Positions 48,221-63,209 of a DNA stretch of 64,000 nt are shown one piece after another (the first letter of the stretch is position 1; each line of letters starts with the position of its first letter). Position numbers and translations under genes: made by a program. Origin of the DNA: Spirodela intermedia (Eukaryota > Streptophyta > Magnoliopsida > Alismatales > Araceae); the NCBI GenBank assembly GCA_902729315.2, contig LR746278.1, positions 2,613,501-2,677,500 of the forward strand, in the 5' to 3' direction. The notes beneath the pieces are model-generated. The model ran no database searches, was not told the DNA's origin, and saw only the letters and a list, made by a program, of their open reading frames with translations.

Positions 48221-49487
48221 GTGGGGAGAACCAGTCCCACCGCCAGTGTAAAGAGAGAAGAGCAGACATAATGGGAAAATCCCTCTACCATCCGGCGGCG
48301 ATCATCCAATACTTAATAATTGAAAGCTCAGATGTGGGCACCGCCCCTCCAGGTCCACTCCAAAAGGGAAAAAGCCAATGTTTTCGGCTTTTTAGCAGGT
48401 TTTGCTTAAAGCTTTATTAGAGAGGAGAGGGCTCCAGAGAGAGAAAACCAACCCAAAAGAGAGGAAGAATGAACCCAAGCTAACAGCACCGAGAGGGGAG
48501 GGTTCACAAGACAGAGAGAGAGACCTTGCTAATATGAAAAAAAAACAACAATGAAGCTTAAATAAATCAGTATAGTCTTATTTGCTTTCCTGCTCACCGA
48601 AAAAAAAATGCCCGCTTTAGAATTCCCGAAAAGCATGGATAATTAGTTTCTTTAAATACTCCGATGTCCAAACATGTACTGCCGACAAACATAATCTAAG
48701 ATCCGCCGGTACGGTCCATCCGTCAAGTCAAGATTGCAGACCAGACAGTGGGGACACACGTGCGGCTGAGTTTGACCGAGGACAGAGATCGGTCGGATGC
48801 CAAGAAGCCGGGACCCGCAAACCCAACCCAACCCAACCTCGTGGTAAAGGAGCTTCAGTTCTAATGTCGTAGGGTCGAATTATTCTATGACATCGTCGTG
48901 TGGTCACGACCACGGTATGGAAATTACAGCGTGGCATCCACAATGCTCCTCTTCAAATAGTTTACTCGATTGAGCTTGGAAAAATAAAATAAATCTAGAA
49001 GATTGCGGGATTGTTGAATATTTATCCGTTCTACTCGTAACCGAAAATATTCACGGAGTTGGGCACGCCAGCAGATCCAAGTTAGTGATTATTCGAACCC
49101 AATTTGGGCCTTTAAAAGATCCATCTCATAAATTCTAAGGGCTTTTATCGCTGTGTTTGCTATGGGGGGGGCGCTCGGTCAGAAGTTAGCGATGTGTCGA
49201 CAGTGACCGGAAGGAAGTAGAGGTATTTTTAACAAACTAACGAATATCTTCACCATTGTTTAATAACGGAGAGCTTGCACGCGTGCTTGTCTTCTTCTGC
49301 TGCTCATGGGGGCCCTCCGCTACTCTCCTTCTTCCCCGTTTCCCTCTCTTTGTGTTGACTAACGCGAGGTCTCAGATTGGATTTAAGGTGCCGCTCCCCC
49401 CCTCCCTCTTGATGCCCAATCCGGGGCGAAGCTCCGTCTAATTCTTCTCTCCGTCTGGTTTTGCAGGAGGAAGTGGAGGAAGGGGCT

Positions 49488-49868
49488 ATGGAGCAGCGCA
49501 GGATCATAGATGAAATACCGGCGCCTCCTCTTGGGGAAGCCCAGCAGAGATCTGATCTGAGGTCGTTGGGTGCTGCTCTGAGTTCGGTGTCCTTTGGCAT
49601 GCTGTTCGCCCTGCCACAGCTATCGGTGAGCGCACTTATCTTCGCCTGCCTCTTGCTCTACTTGGGCTTCGTCCTTGTCGGACTCTCCTTCGCCCCTGGA
49701 AGACCCCCAGAGCTACCCTTGCAGGAGAGTCTGGTTGTCATCTATATGTCGTGGTCCCTTGGGTTTATCTCCACGATCTGGATCCACTTTGCGAATTTTC
49801 ATATCGCCCTGATGCTAATCTCCACCACGGGTCAACTCTTCCGCCGGCTCAACCCCCGCAGGGCCTAA
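49488..49868 (+). CDS. Array copy 5: small membrane protein of unknown family (intact)
   Basis: A frame of 126 residues starting MEQRRIIDEIPAPPLGEAQQ (ATG 49488); the frame is open upstream without another ATG. It aligns with copy 3: RSDLRSLGAALSSVSFGMLF is the first hydrophobic segment, ALIFACLLLYLGFVLVGLSF the second, the conserved APGRPPELP loop follows, then hydrophobic stretches at about 83-95 and 102-114 and a basic end (LFRRLNPRRA). The leader carries the same TCTGGTTTTGCAG|GAGGAAG acceptor as copies 1 and 3. The promoter block 48870-49280 parallels 43160-43600 of copy 3, so these two share a recent duplication that included regulatory DNA. Function unknown. Confidence 0.6.
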   Translation: MEQRRIIDEIPAPPLGEAQQRSDLRSLGAALSSVSFGMLFALPQLSVSALIFACLLLYLGFVLVGLSFAPGRPPELPLQESLVVIYMSWSLGFISTIWIHFANFHIALMLISTTGQLFRRLNPRRA

Positions 49869-50070
49869 CGTTCTGGTGGATGTCTATCTGCTGTTGTAAG
49901 GCATCTCGGAATTTCCTCTCAGACACCCCTGTGAGTGAGACTACTTATGCATATGCGTACTCTGTGGCACATTTACAAGACCATTTTCATGATTTTACTA
50001 AGATAAAGAGATGCATATGCTCCATTTTATGTGATACGTTTCAGACAAATATCATCATCATCATCATTAT

Positions 50071-52497
50071 CATCATCTTAATACGTCTCGATGAAACCAA
50101 CAGGTTTTTGCTTTCCGGCGTTTGAATGAAACACAATAGAGTTTCTCATCCATACAAGTAAGAGCCAAAAGGACTGCCATTGAATCAAACGCATGTTATT
50201 GTGTCAGCCAAGAAGGGGGACAGGAGAGGGACATCATGGCCCCTCTTCCAAGTGATCAGCGAGATGTGCGTGGCTGAGAATCAAAGAAAGTAATAAAGCA
50301 TGCCTGGCAGAAAAATATCACCGAGCAAGAAAACAGTGCCCATGGTATCTATCGCTTGCTTTCTATGTCGTATAGATCCGTTCTGAGAATACACGTTAAG
50401 GATATAAAGTATAAAACACAAAATCAGCACTAATCTTGTAAATATCACGCAAAGATCAACAGAGATTTAGGTAAACTAGTGATTGTATGAAATTCAGTGC
50501 ATCTAGATTTTCATTGGATATATAGAGAGCATGCTCAATGATCAAGCCAATGTAGAGATAAAAGCACAGCCAAGTTATGAAATATCACAGCCTAGGTACA
50601 TTAGCCAATCCAGAAATGTCGACCTCATCCGAGTTTTAGTTAGTGCCACAGAGCCACTCTCATTCCTGTAAAAACTAGCCTCTGGCTAGGGCAAACCCAT
50701 GTTTTAGCTAGTTGTAAAGTCGTACTGAACCCCAGCATGGGCCACAATAATAGCAGTTTGGGACTTCAGCATTGGTTAGCCAGAAAACTAGGCACATAGA
50801 GCTGGAGGAGATCATGTTCCGGCCAGACATGATGAAATTGTAAGGCGCGGGTTTGATTGGTGGCAGTTGAGTTTGAGCAAATCAGAAACGAGAAAGGAGA
50901 CACATCAAACTCCAAACATGGTTCTAAACTGCGCGCTTTGTTTCCAGCTCAAGATCAAGTGAAAAACACCGTATTTGCGTTTTTAGGAAAATTTGTCGAA
51001 CAGAAAGATGAAAGAAGGAGAGCGCATCTTGTATGAGTATGACGTATCATAGGTGCCCCTCAGAGAATGAAGGATACATAACATAGCCTACATATAGCTC
51101 TTGTTAGGTTTCTTGAAATAACAGCTTTTCTTTCCACATGCAGAGAGAGAGAGAGAGAGAGAGAGAGTTACAAGTGAAGAAGTTGCTGTGATATCCATCG
51201 GTGAATCACCAAACAACGAACATCAGTGATACTCATCAAGGATCTGTCCCTCGGGATGCTATGAATATACAACGAGCATGGTTCTTTAAATGGGTGGATG
51301 GATGGAAAGGCGACTGCAGATCCTCTTCTTCTATTGGTTTCCCATTGTGCACATGATATTTCAGAATCATTGTGGAAGCAAGTTTCTAGCTAGTAGATTC
51401 TAGTTTGAGAAAACTAACTCATTTTTTGCCCATTTCCCATAGCCGTGATACCTTGAATCAAACTTGTTAAATATTTACCAGGAAGAAAGTCAGAAGAGAG
51501 TCAACATATCAGATTTCCTCCATACAGCTCATACTTTTATCAACTGGCTGTTCCATAGAAGTAGCAGCTATCATAGAGTCTAGAATGTTTTTGAAAAATG
51601 AACATCCAAATTTCTATGTTCCTAAAATATCTCTGGTAAACAGGCTAGACATGTTATGTGTCTCTTCTCTGATGCCCTGGACCTAAACTCCAGCAGGCCG
51701 ATGTCTGAAATATAGCCATCAACAGTTCGATCAAATTTACAATCATCTAGATATTTCCCGACCATATCAATGAAAGGGAAAAGGAGTGTCAATAATGATG
51801 AGTAATCAATTCTCACGAGAGATTTACATTTTTAATGCTTTTTTTGTAAAATGGCGAACTACCTGGCTATAGAAATAAGAAACTCTCATCAAAATTCGCA
51901 GATGATAACGCATGCTAACACAAATAGAGAAGATTCTATTTGTGTTAGCGTCAAAGAAGGATATGAGCGATCAATTTGGGTGGAATATACCGAGAACAAA
52001 AGGGACGTGAACACTGAACATTATGAAGGTGTAGGTCAAAGAAGACCAAAATCAACTTCATATGGTAGCGAAAGCCATTCCAGAACAAGGAGATTCAATC
52101 AGTTCAAGCATAATATACACGAATGGAACCATAGCCGTCAGAGAACTAGCTGACTATGAGAAAGGTGTCTTCCACACGACCTAAACTGGTTTCAGATAGG
52201 CACAATGCAGGGAACCACCAGTATGACTGCGTTTGGCAACTCGTCAGATAAATGAGTAAAAATTGAAAAGGGCTTATATATGTATGATTGCATGAAAGTC
52301 GAATCACCAGAAGAAAGGGGAGAAACTTAAAATAATGGGGAAGAAGAAGACATTCCATTTGCAAATCACAAAAATTGAGGCAACTGGGAACAAATGATGA
52401 ACATAAGGCTGTATGATCCTAATTGTATCCATGCATTAAAGATAACCGAACTCGACAAGTAGCGCTGAACCATAGGAAGACTTAACAGCCAAGTGGA
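50071..52497. other. Intergenic or possible 3' introns of the 52.5-kb gene
   Basis: No clear coding exon. Contains a GA tract at 51144-51168 and the segment 51640-52320 duplicated at 45640-46030. Acceptor-like sites followed by short open stretches occur on the minus strand (for example near 51696 and 52231), but none gives a convincing continuation of the gene at 52498-53003. Confidence 0.35.
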
Positions 52498-53003
52498 TCA
52501 ATGGAAAAGGTTGAAGTAGCGAAAAGGATACACCAGATAAGTGCCATGAGCGAAGGCACCAGCCAGGACGCCGTAGAAGAGCCGATCCCTCAACACCGGG
52601 TTCCTCCTCAAGCTGATGCGGACTTTTCTCCATCCAGGAACACGGATATCAGTACGAATTAGGAAAACAGCACAGCTGAAGAAAGGAGAAGCGAGAACAA
52701 GGCTGATAACGAGATCGAGAGAACGACAGCGAGGACAACATACTCAACGGGAGAATCGGCGCATAGATTAGGGGCACCAGGAATCTAAACGGCGGCCCCT
52801 TCTTTGGCTTCCTAAGAACAGCCTCCCTTCGAAGAACAAATGGAAAGGGACGAAATTAATCAAAGAGAGAAAAGGGGCCAAAATCATTTGAAATCTGCAA
52901 CGGGATTCACACACACACACACAAAAACAGCGGAACGCTGCCCCTGCCTGTCGGAGAGATCTGGAGGAGGAAACGTCGGAGATGTCGACGACGGCGGCGC
53001 CAT
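52498..53003 (-). CDS. Small protein with a hydrophobic core, three exons, unrecognised
   Basis: Proposed exons (minus): 53003-52948, 52826-52744, 52622-52498, giving 87 residues: MAPPSSTSPTFPPPDLSD, then REAVLRKPKKGPPFRFLVPL, IYAPILPLIRISLRRNPVLR, DRLFYGVLAGAFAHGTYLVY and a short tail. Frame continuity across both joins and the biased composition (Pro-rich head, basic segment, two hydrophobic stretches at about 34-47 and 63-77) support a real gene. The size and basic-hydrophobic layout would fit a small mitochondrial or other membrane subunit, but I do not recognise it. The first intron would use a GC donor (GACAG|GCAGGG). The last exon may instead end at a TATCTG|GTGTAT donor at 52534, with the C terminus encoded further left, so the 3' end is uncertain. 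Confidence 0.5.
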
Positions 53004-54591
53004 GGATTTCCTCAAACAGAGAAGGCAGAAGCTGTGAAGCACAGATAGTTTCTGGAACTGATTCCGGACGTCAGGAGAGACTTAGGATCTTCTACCCATC
53101 ACGTCATCGCAGACTACAGCGCGAAGTGTGGGGCCCACAAAAAACTAATCTGCACACGGAATGGCTCTTTATTTCGTTAATTATAGTCGAAATAAACTAG
53201 ATAATGCCAACTAGCCTCTCTCTCACACACACACATCCCCTTTGGCCGAGCAGGGAAGGTAGAGTAGGGTGTTGTTTATTTTAAAATATCTTAAAGCATA
53301 CAAAGGAAAATGTTTATTTTATTAATAGGAATATGTATTTCCCCTAAAATAATAACTTTAGAGAAAATATTCATCCTTTTCCAGAAAAGCATCAGGTGTT
53401 ATCTTGTTTTGATGATGACTATGTATATACAAAGATAATTTGGTAATTTTAGATTAATATAATTATATATTCAGATGATTTATATTGCTTATTATTGAGG
53501 AAGGGTCAATCTACATGGTTGCAATTATTGAGGAAATTTATTCACGTGCCAAATACCCAATATTTGAATGTTCATATTTTTATGGATTTTATCATATTAA
53601 TTAATATTTATTGAGTCTACATTTAAAGCATGGATGGGACAGACAGTGGACCGTTGCAGGTGACCATTGAGCCGCCCAAAATGCTTCAGATCACAGGGGT
53701 GGCTCAATACGGCCTCCAATAAAAGGGGTACTTTAGCCACAAAATAAAAACATTAGGATAAATAAAAAAATACTTGAAAAATCAGGGGAAAAGCTTAAAC
53801 ATTCCTACTTTATTCATAATAGTCCAAGAGGCAATGAAAATTAACTATTGCGCAAAATATTTAATGCCTGTTTTCGTACCGAAAGCTTCTTCCAAATAAT
53901 CTGGAGATGATTAACTTATATAATTTAGTTTGGCTCCTTAGAGCCATTAGTCTAAAAGAGATTAATGAATTATCTTCTGATTTAGCACTTCGTCACGTTG
54001 GGAAGAAGCTTATTAGGTGGGGTTCACTTCTAATTAAGTTTTTTTTTTTCACTATTAGGGTATTCCTTATCTTCATGTAATTATTGTTTGATAGTAACTA
54101 GGGACATAGCTAAACTAAAAAAATAAGATTATGATAAATTCATAAAATAAACTAATTTACAAATAATTATTCAAGTTGTGGGGAGCTAAAATCACTCAGC
54201 TTCTATCAAAGTTTTCCTAAATTGTTAGAAAATATTAGTTTAAAATTAAATACAAAGTATTGGGTAATTGTAAAAATAAATACGAACGATTTTTCATGAA
54301 ACTGAGCAAATTATCTGGATAGCGAACAGCCATGGGATGAAGAGGATAATAACCCAGCGTGGCTCGCTGTGTTTCTCATTCCCATGAATCCATGCTTAGA
54401 AACACATAACACGCTGAAAATCACGTACTTGTACGGGCCCAGAAGTGCCGAGATCTTAGATTCAGAGAAGAGAAAGGTAAAGATCTTTAACTCTCTTATC
54501 TTTCTCAAATGGCTCACTCCACCCGGCCATCTTCTTCTTCCTCTGAACCAGTCCCCAGCTCAAGCATATATATAAAAACGGCAGCTTTCAC
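53004..54591. other. AT-rich intergenic region
   Basis: 5' flank of the small gene at 53.0 kb and 3' flank of the DUF642 gene. Short CA runs occur near 52912-52923 and 53225-53235. No coding signal; the sequence is AT-rich from 53.25 to 54.3 kb. Confidence 0.4.
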
Positions 54592-56310
54592 TTACCTCCC
54601 GCCGCCGCCGACCCGCCGCGGGGAGGAGCGGACGCTGAGCAGCCGCACGTCGTCGACCACCGGGCCGCAGAGGGAGCTCAAGTCGTCGCTGCGGGTGTGG
54701 TAGAAGGTGCTGAAGAACATGACGCGGGTCCGGTGCTCCGCCGCCGTGAACCGGAGCACCGCCTTCTTGAATCCTCCCTTGCCCTTGGACTGGTAGGGGA
54801 CCTTGACGGTATCCCCGCCGCCGAAGGCCTCCACCACCATCGACCCCTCGCAGGCGTTGCTGGCGTCGCCGACGGCGAAGCTGAGGGCGTAGAGCTTGCC
54901 AGGCACGGTGCGGACCACCTGCGTGAGCGCGCTCTCCCTGCCGGCCACCAGCTCCACGGCGCGCTGCCCCTGTGGCACGGAGAAGTGGGCGGCGTCGATG
55001 TACTTCACCGCCTTGAGCGACTCCACCATCCATCCGGGAAGAGGACAGTGGTCGTCCTCAATGTTGGGGGGGATCAGAACCCCCCACGGCGCGTTGGGGA
55101 AGACGTAGGGGCCTTCCTCGAAATCTCCGTTCTTCAGCAGATTCTCTGCTCAGAAGTAAATAAATTGAAGTTCACATCAAGCTTTAGCTGTTTGGGGAGG
55201 AGCAAGAGGAGGAGCCTACTGTTGGTCAAGGCCGGTGGGTAGAGCTCCTTGATGGCGATGGAGTCGATGAGGGGACCGCAGGCGGCGTCTTCCTCAGCGC
55301 CGGGGTTGTGGATGACAAGCTCGACGAGGGGTGAGGGGGCCTTGAAGGCCCATGAGTATGAGTCCCAGCCATTGCTGCTGTAGACGGTCTGGATGGGCAG
55401 CACGCCGGAGTCCGGAGCCACCGTGACGTTCAGCTTCTCCTCCTGCGCGCAGGTGCGGGCGGCGCTGAAGGTGATGGCGTAGTACATACCGCTGGTCACG
55501 GCGATCTTCTGCCGGATGGAGGCCTCGTTGCCGAGGCGCACGGCGAAGGCGCCCTCCGGCACGACGAGCAGCATGTCGCCCTGCTTGTGGCCCGACTCGA
55601 TGTACTCGACGAAGCCAGAGATCTCCCAACCGGGGACGGCGTGGCGGCCCACCACCTGCGTCCCCTTCATCTCTGACCTCTTCGGCCCCTTCTCGAAGTT
55701 GCCGTTCTCCATCAAGCCTGCGCACACCAGTGAAAATCAGTGGTAGCCACCTTTCCTGCCCTCCTCTGGGCAATCTTCAGAAGTAAATGGGGGGAGAACC
55801 TGGCACTTTCTCTCTCTACCCCGCAGTAAATGTGAGCTATAATGGAGGGGCGGCCGTTCTCATCTACTACGAAGGCGGAGAAATCGTAAACCAGAGTTTG
55901 AAAGCACCAGATATCAAAATGGCAACGAGCGAATCAGGAAGAGGGCGAAGGATGTTGTAGAGCCATGGCTGATGAAGATGGTTTCCGTCCATCGTAGATC
56001 CTCCGATGATCGGGGAAATAAGAGGGCGACCGCTGAACGCGAAGAAATCGGAAACAAGACGAGCCTTGGACTTCGCCGCAGATTGAAAGCTATCAGCTTC
56101 AGGCCCATCCATCACCCCGGCCAAAACAAAACTCCATGCGACCCACAGAGCCCCCGCGCGGCGGCGGCGGCGCCGCCTTGTAGGGAGAGAAAATCTAGGC
56201 GTACCGTCGACGAAGGCTGAGGAAGATACGCGCGCGGCAGCGCAAAGCATCAGCACCACTACGGCGCACGCCATCCTACACCGTCCCTGCTTCATCATCC
56301 TCACAGACAT
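54592..56310 (-). CDS. DUF642 cell-wall protein
   Basis: Three exons (minus): 56310-56205, 55717-55220, 55145-54592, giving 385 residues. The start MSVRMMKQGRCRMACAVVVL leads into a signal peptide ending about ARVSSSAF. Two tandem galactose-binding-like halves follow. The first has GLMENGNFEKGPKRSEMKGT, VPGWEISGFVEYIESGHKQG and ACGPLIDSIAIKELYPP; the second has NLLKNGDFEEGPYVFPN, PLPGWMVESLKAVKYIDAAH and LCGPVVDDVRLLSVR. This is the land-plant-specific DUF642 architecture. Members are apoplastic, and some interact with pectin methylesterases and affect pectin esterification. The end (SSPRRVGGGGR) is a basic, Gly-rich tail. ATGs at 56298 and 56295 are alternative starts. A GA microsatellite (CT on the sense strand) ends only about 6 bp before the chosen ATG. 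Confidence 0.93.
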
Positions 56311-59798
<3,488 letters not shown>

Positions 59799-60048
59799 AC
59801 TGAGACTTTACAAATGCTTCCTGAAAACTCTGGTAATCAATGTACCCGATTTACAGCCCGCACGTTCAAATAATCCCGGACAGAAATTAACATCTGGGGT
59901 CTTACTAGAAGCTTATTTTATATGTCATGGATTGATGATTAACCCCTTCTTGATCTTTTTACTTTCAAGTTGCCACCACTCTCTCTCTCTCTCTAACTCT
60001 ACTAATTTCCCAACTGAGTATACCACAACTTCTCAAGATATTAGTAGA

Positions 60049-60098
<50 letters not shown>

Positions 60099-60275
60099 TG
60101 GCAACTTGAAGGTAAAAAGATCAAGAAGGGGTTAATCATCAATCCATGACATATAAAATAAGCTTCTAGTAAGGCCCCAGATGTTAATTTCTGTCCGGGA
60201 TTATTCGAACGTGCGGGCTGTAAATCGGGCACATTGATTACCGGAGTTTTCAGGAAGCATTTGTAAAGTCTCAGT
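59799..60275. mobile_element. Foldback element with near-perfect 180-bp arms
   Basis: The left arm (59799-59980), from ACTGAGACTTTACAAATGC to AAGTTGCCACCACT, is repeated as reverse complement at 60095-60275 with only a few mismatches. CT repeats end the left arm and GA repeats begin the right, extending the pairing. The centre (about 59995-60060) has a smaller palindrome, CTCTACTAAT...ATTAGTAGAG. The whole can form a long hairpin. No coding capacity; it fits a MITE or foldback element. Target duplications are not obvious. Confidence 0.85.
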
Positions 60276-60494
60276 TATGTCACTGTAGAAAAATCCCAAA
60301 AATATGTAGACCATTGGGACCATTTAGGGTTGAATTGTTAGATGCAATTATTTTAGAACTGAATCATTGAAACCTAGTTATGTCACTCCCAATCAATCCA
60401 TATCTCAAGATTGACGTAATCTTAACAGCATGTCCACGAAGATGAAAATTCAATGTTAACTTGTTTAATGCACTTATTTGACAATTAGGCTGTG

Positions 60495-60541
<47 letters not shown>

Positions 60542-61139
60542 AGCTAGGTGAACCAAAATAATATGTTTCCAACTTATGAAAATTATTTACCATTGACTTG
60601 TTTAACCCATTAATTTTGCAATTAAGGTAAAAAAAATCGCACGCCTGGGAAATGTCTCATAGTCTATTCACAATTTTACGTACCTCAGTCTTATCTGTAC
60701 ATATAAAACAAAGAGAGGGGAGAAAAATATCCAGAAAAACCAATAATTACCCCACAATTTGGGCTACGGACTGATATGAAACAGTACCGTTTGGTCGTCT
60801 CCATGCTCCATGAGGGAGACATCTCTTAGTGGGGCATTTGAATTGGCGTTACCCTTTAGGGTTTTGGCATCTCAGAGGATCCATAGGTCCAGCTTGCTAC
60901 TGTCACCAACAAATGTAGCTGTTGATTAAACGCCCTCTTTGGTGGGTTGGGGACTAAAGAAGGGCCATCGGATCTACAAACAGATCAAGGATCCCAATCC
61001 TTGTCGAGTGCGAAAAGGGTATCCGTGAGGTCATCATCCAGCGCAATATGGAGACATACGAGTTTAGAAGATTGCTGGAAAACATTAGCTAGCAAACTTT
61101 AGAAGATTGATGCTATCATTCACATATCCCTCTGACTCG
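60276..61139. other. Intergenic spacer
   Basis: No gene seen. Contains a (CT)n tract at 60497-60538. Two AGGGTTTT/TTAGGGTT telobox-like motifs occur near 60326 and 60868. Confidence 0.4.
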
Positions 61140-61506
<367 letters not shown>

Positions 61507-62032
61507 AACTCAGCCCGAGTTGAGTTCTCCCTCTGACTTCGTAGTCGAAGACCTTCTGGAAAGAACCAGCGCGGGAGGCAACTCATGGCTCGGTAACGTC
61601 ATTGACATCTCACCAACTCAAGGGGGGTTGGCTTCGTGAGTCACGCCGCACAGGGTGTAAGAAAACGATCCCGTTAATGATTAGTTCCATCACAACCTCT
61701 GTATAAAGCCCATTCTTCTTCTCATTGGCTCATGCATAGCTACTCTCTCACTAGTTAATTATCCCCAGGGAGCCTATCCTCCACTTCTCCCACCCTAATC
61801 CTTCCCCTCCACTGTTGATGAAGGATGAGCCGAGCTCTCCCCATCTCCATTAATCTATAAAGAGATTGGCGGAGAAATGGGCAATCGTTCACCTATCCGA
61901 ATAGGGGTAGAGAAGCAAACAGTGGGCGCGTGGCCACCTCCAGCTGTGACAGGAGAGGCAAGTATCCCCGCCAAAGGACAACGAACGGTAAAGAACAGAG
62001 AAAGATCGAGGTAGATGTGATAAAGTGAGGGA

Positions 62033-62475
62033 GACGGAGGAATTTGGCCGTTACCTCTCTATCGTTTGATACCGATTTGATGTGCCCGGGATTTTGAATT
62101 TGGAGTTCCGGCCTCTTTCTGTCTATATCTTAGTCGTGTCCGCCTTCAAAAGGATCCGGCTTTCCTTGTATCTCTCGGATCGGGCGGAGCCCAGGGCTTC
62201 AGAAGAGTCTGACACCTGAAATTTTTTCGATATCATATTTATAGAATTATATTACTCGATCGAAGTAGCCCCAGCAATGAGACAATATTCAGCGACTAGT
62301 GGTGAGGGAGGGAGGGGGAGGGCGAGAGAGAGAGAGGGAGGGCCAGACCCTATCAATGGCTAGATATGGCCAATTATAGACGGAAGGAGGCTAGAACTCC
62401 TAACCCAGATTTAAGACTTATCTGAAGAAATGAAATTAAACTGGAGGTAACGGCCAAATTCCTCTCTCTCCCCGA
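62033..62475. mobile_element. Older, diverged foldback element
   Basis: GGAGGAATTTGGCCGTTACC at 62037-62056 reappears as its reverse complement near 62444-62463. The arms continue outward-to-inward with weaker matches, for example GGAGTTCCGGCCTCTTTCTG versus the reverse complement of the segment near 62380-62400. Arms are about 110 bp around a 200-bp centre with a GA-rich tract. No coding capacity. Confidence 0.6.
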
Positions 62476-63043
62476 GCTCGTACTTCATCGGAGTCTAGTG
62501 CATAGCCTATTTTTCGATCGCTTCGTTAAATACTCAAAAACATTTGATGATATGCGGAAGTCAGCGAGCATCGGAGCTGAGAAATGTATCAGGGATGTGA
62601 GCGAGTCGGACCGAGTCGGAGAAGAACAGCTGGAAGTTGGTGGCACGAGATTCCGATCCTCCTGTGACCCGGCGATGAACAGTGCAGGAGGGTGGGGGAG
62701 AGGGCCATGCTGGAATAGTGGGTCTCTCCAGTCCCCTTCAATCGGAAACGACTGTTCCAACTGTGCCCAGCTTCGTCTGCCCTCCATGAGGACAAGAGAA
62801 ATGAGGAATTCATTTCAACGTCGCCCCCCTCTCTCTCTCTCTCGTTCTCGCTATGTATAAATATCTGTCTAGCCCCTCGACGCGACCTGTAAAGAGCTAT
62901 TCCCATGGAGAGGGATAAGAGAGAGAGAAAGAGGGGGGATAGCAGCCTGCATGTCTCTCTGCATTTTGATCAGAAACAATAGATACACATTTATTTTTAT
63001 ACATGTACCGACTGAGAGGGGAGAAGAACAACCTGCATGTTTC

Positions 63044-63092
<49 letters not shown>

Positions 63093-63209
63093 ATTAAGAT
63101 GTGGAGATGCGGTTGCCCTCTCGTCAATGTACATGGTTCTGCAATACGCAGAGTAGTTTAGAGATCATATCCTCGAAACCCAGCTCTTTAGCAGGAGTAG
63201 AAACCATGT
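62476..63209. other. 3' flank of the P450 gene and spacer
   Basis: GA/CT tracts at 62830-62843 and 63048-63092. Overlapping frames on both strands show no domain. Confidence 0.4.

Larger units (their letters stand above)
37978..50070 (+). repeat. Degenerate tandem array carrying five copies of a small membrane-protein gene
   Basis: Shared blocks recur in the same orientation. Leader block (CAGGCTTCGGCAGGCGAGG ... TCTTGATGCCCA): 38310-38510, 40290-40430, 43700-43880, partly 49380-49470. Gene bodies: 38.56, 40.69/41.29, 43.90, 47.09 and 49.49 kb. 3' flank (CATATGCTCCATTTTAT ... TTCATCATC): 39140, 44395, 47755 and 50015. Far-downstream block (ACGGATTTCACG): 39419, 42371 and 44960; with its neighbour (CCGATGTCC...AGTACTACC): 42475, 42915, 45080 and 48660. 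An upstream block (GAGCAGGCCTGGC...TTCGGCGGTGAGGACGACG) occurs at 38080, 45370 and 46630. Copy spacing is uneven (2.4-3.2 kb), showing later insertions and deletions. Confidence 0.85.
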
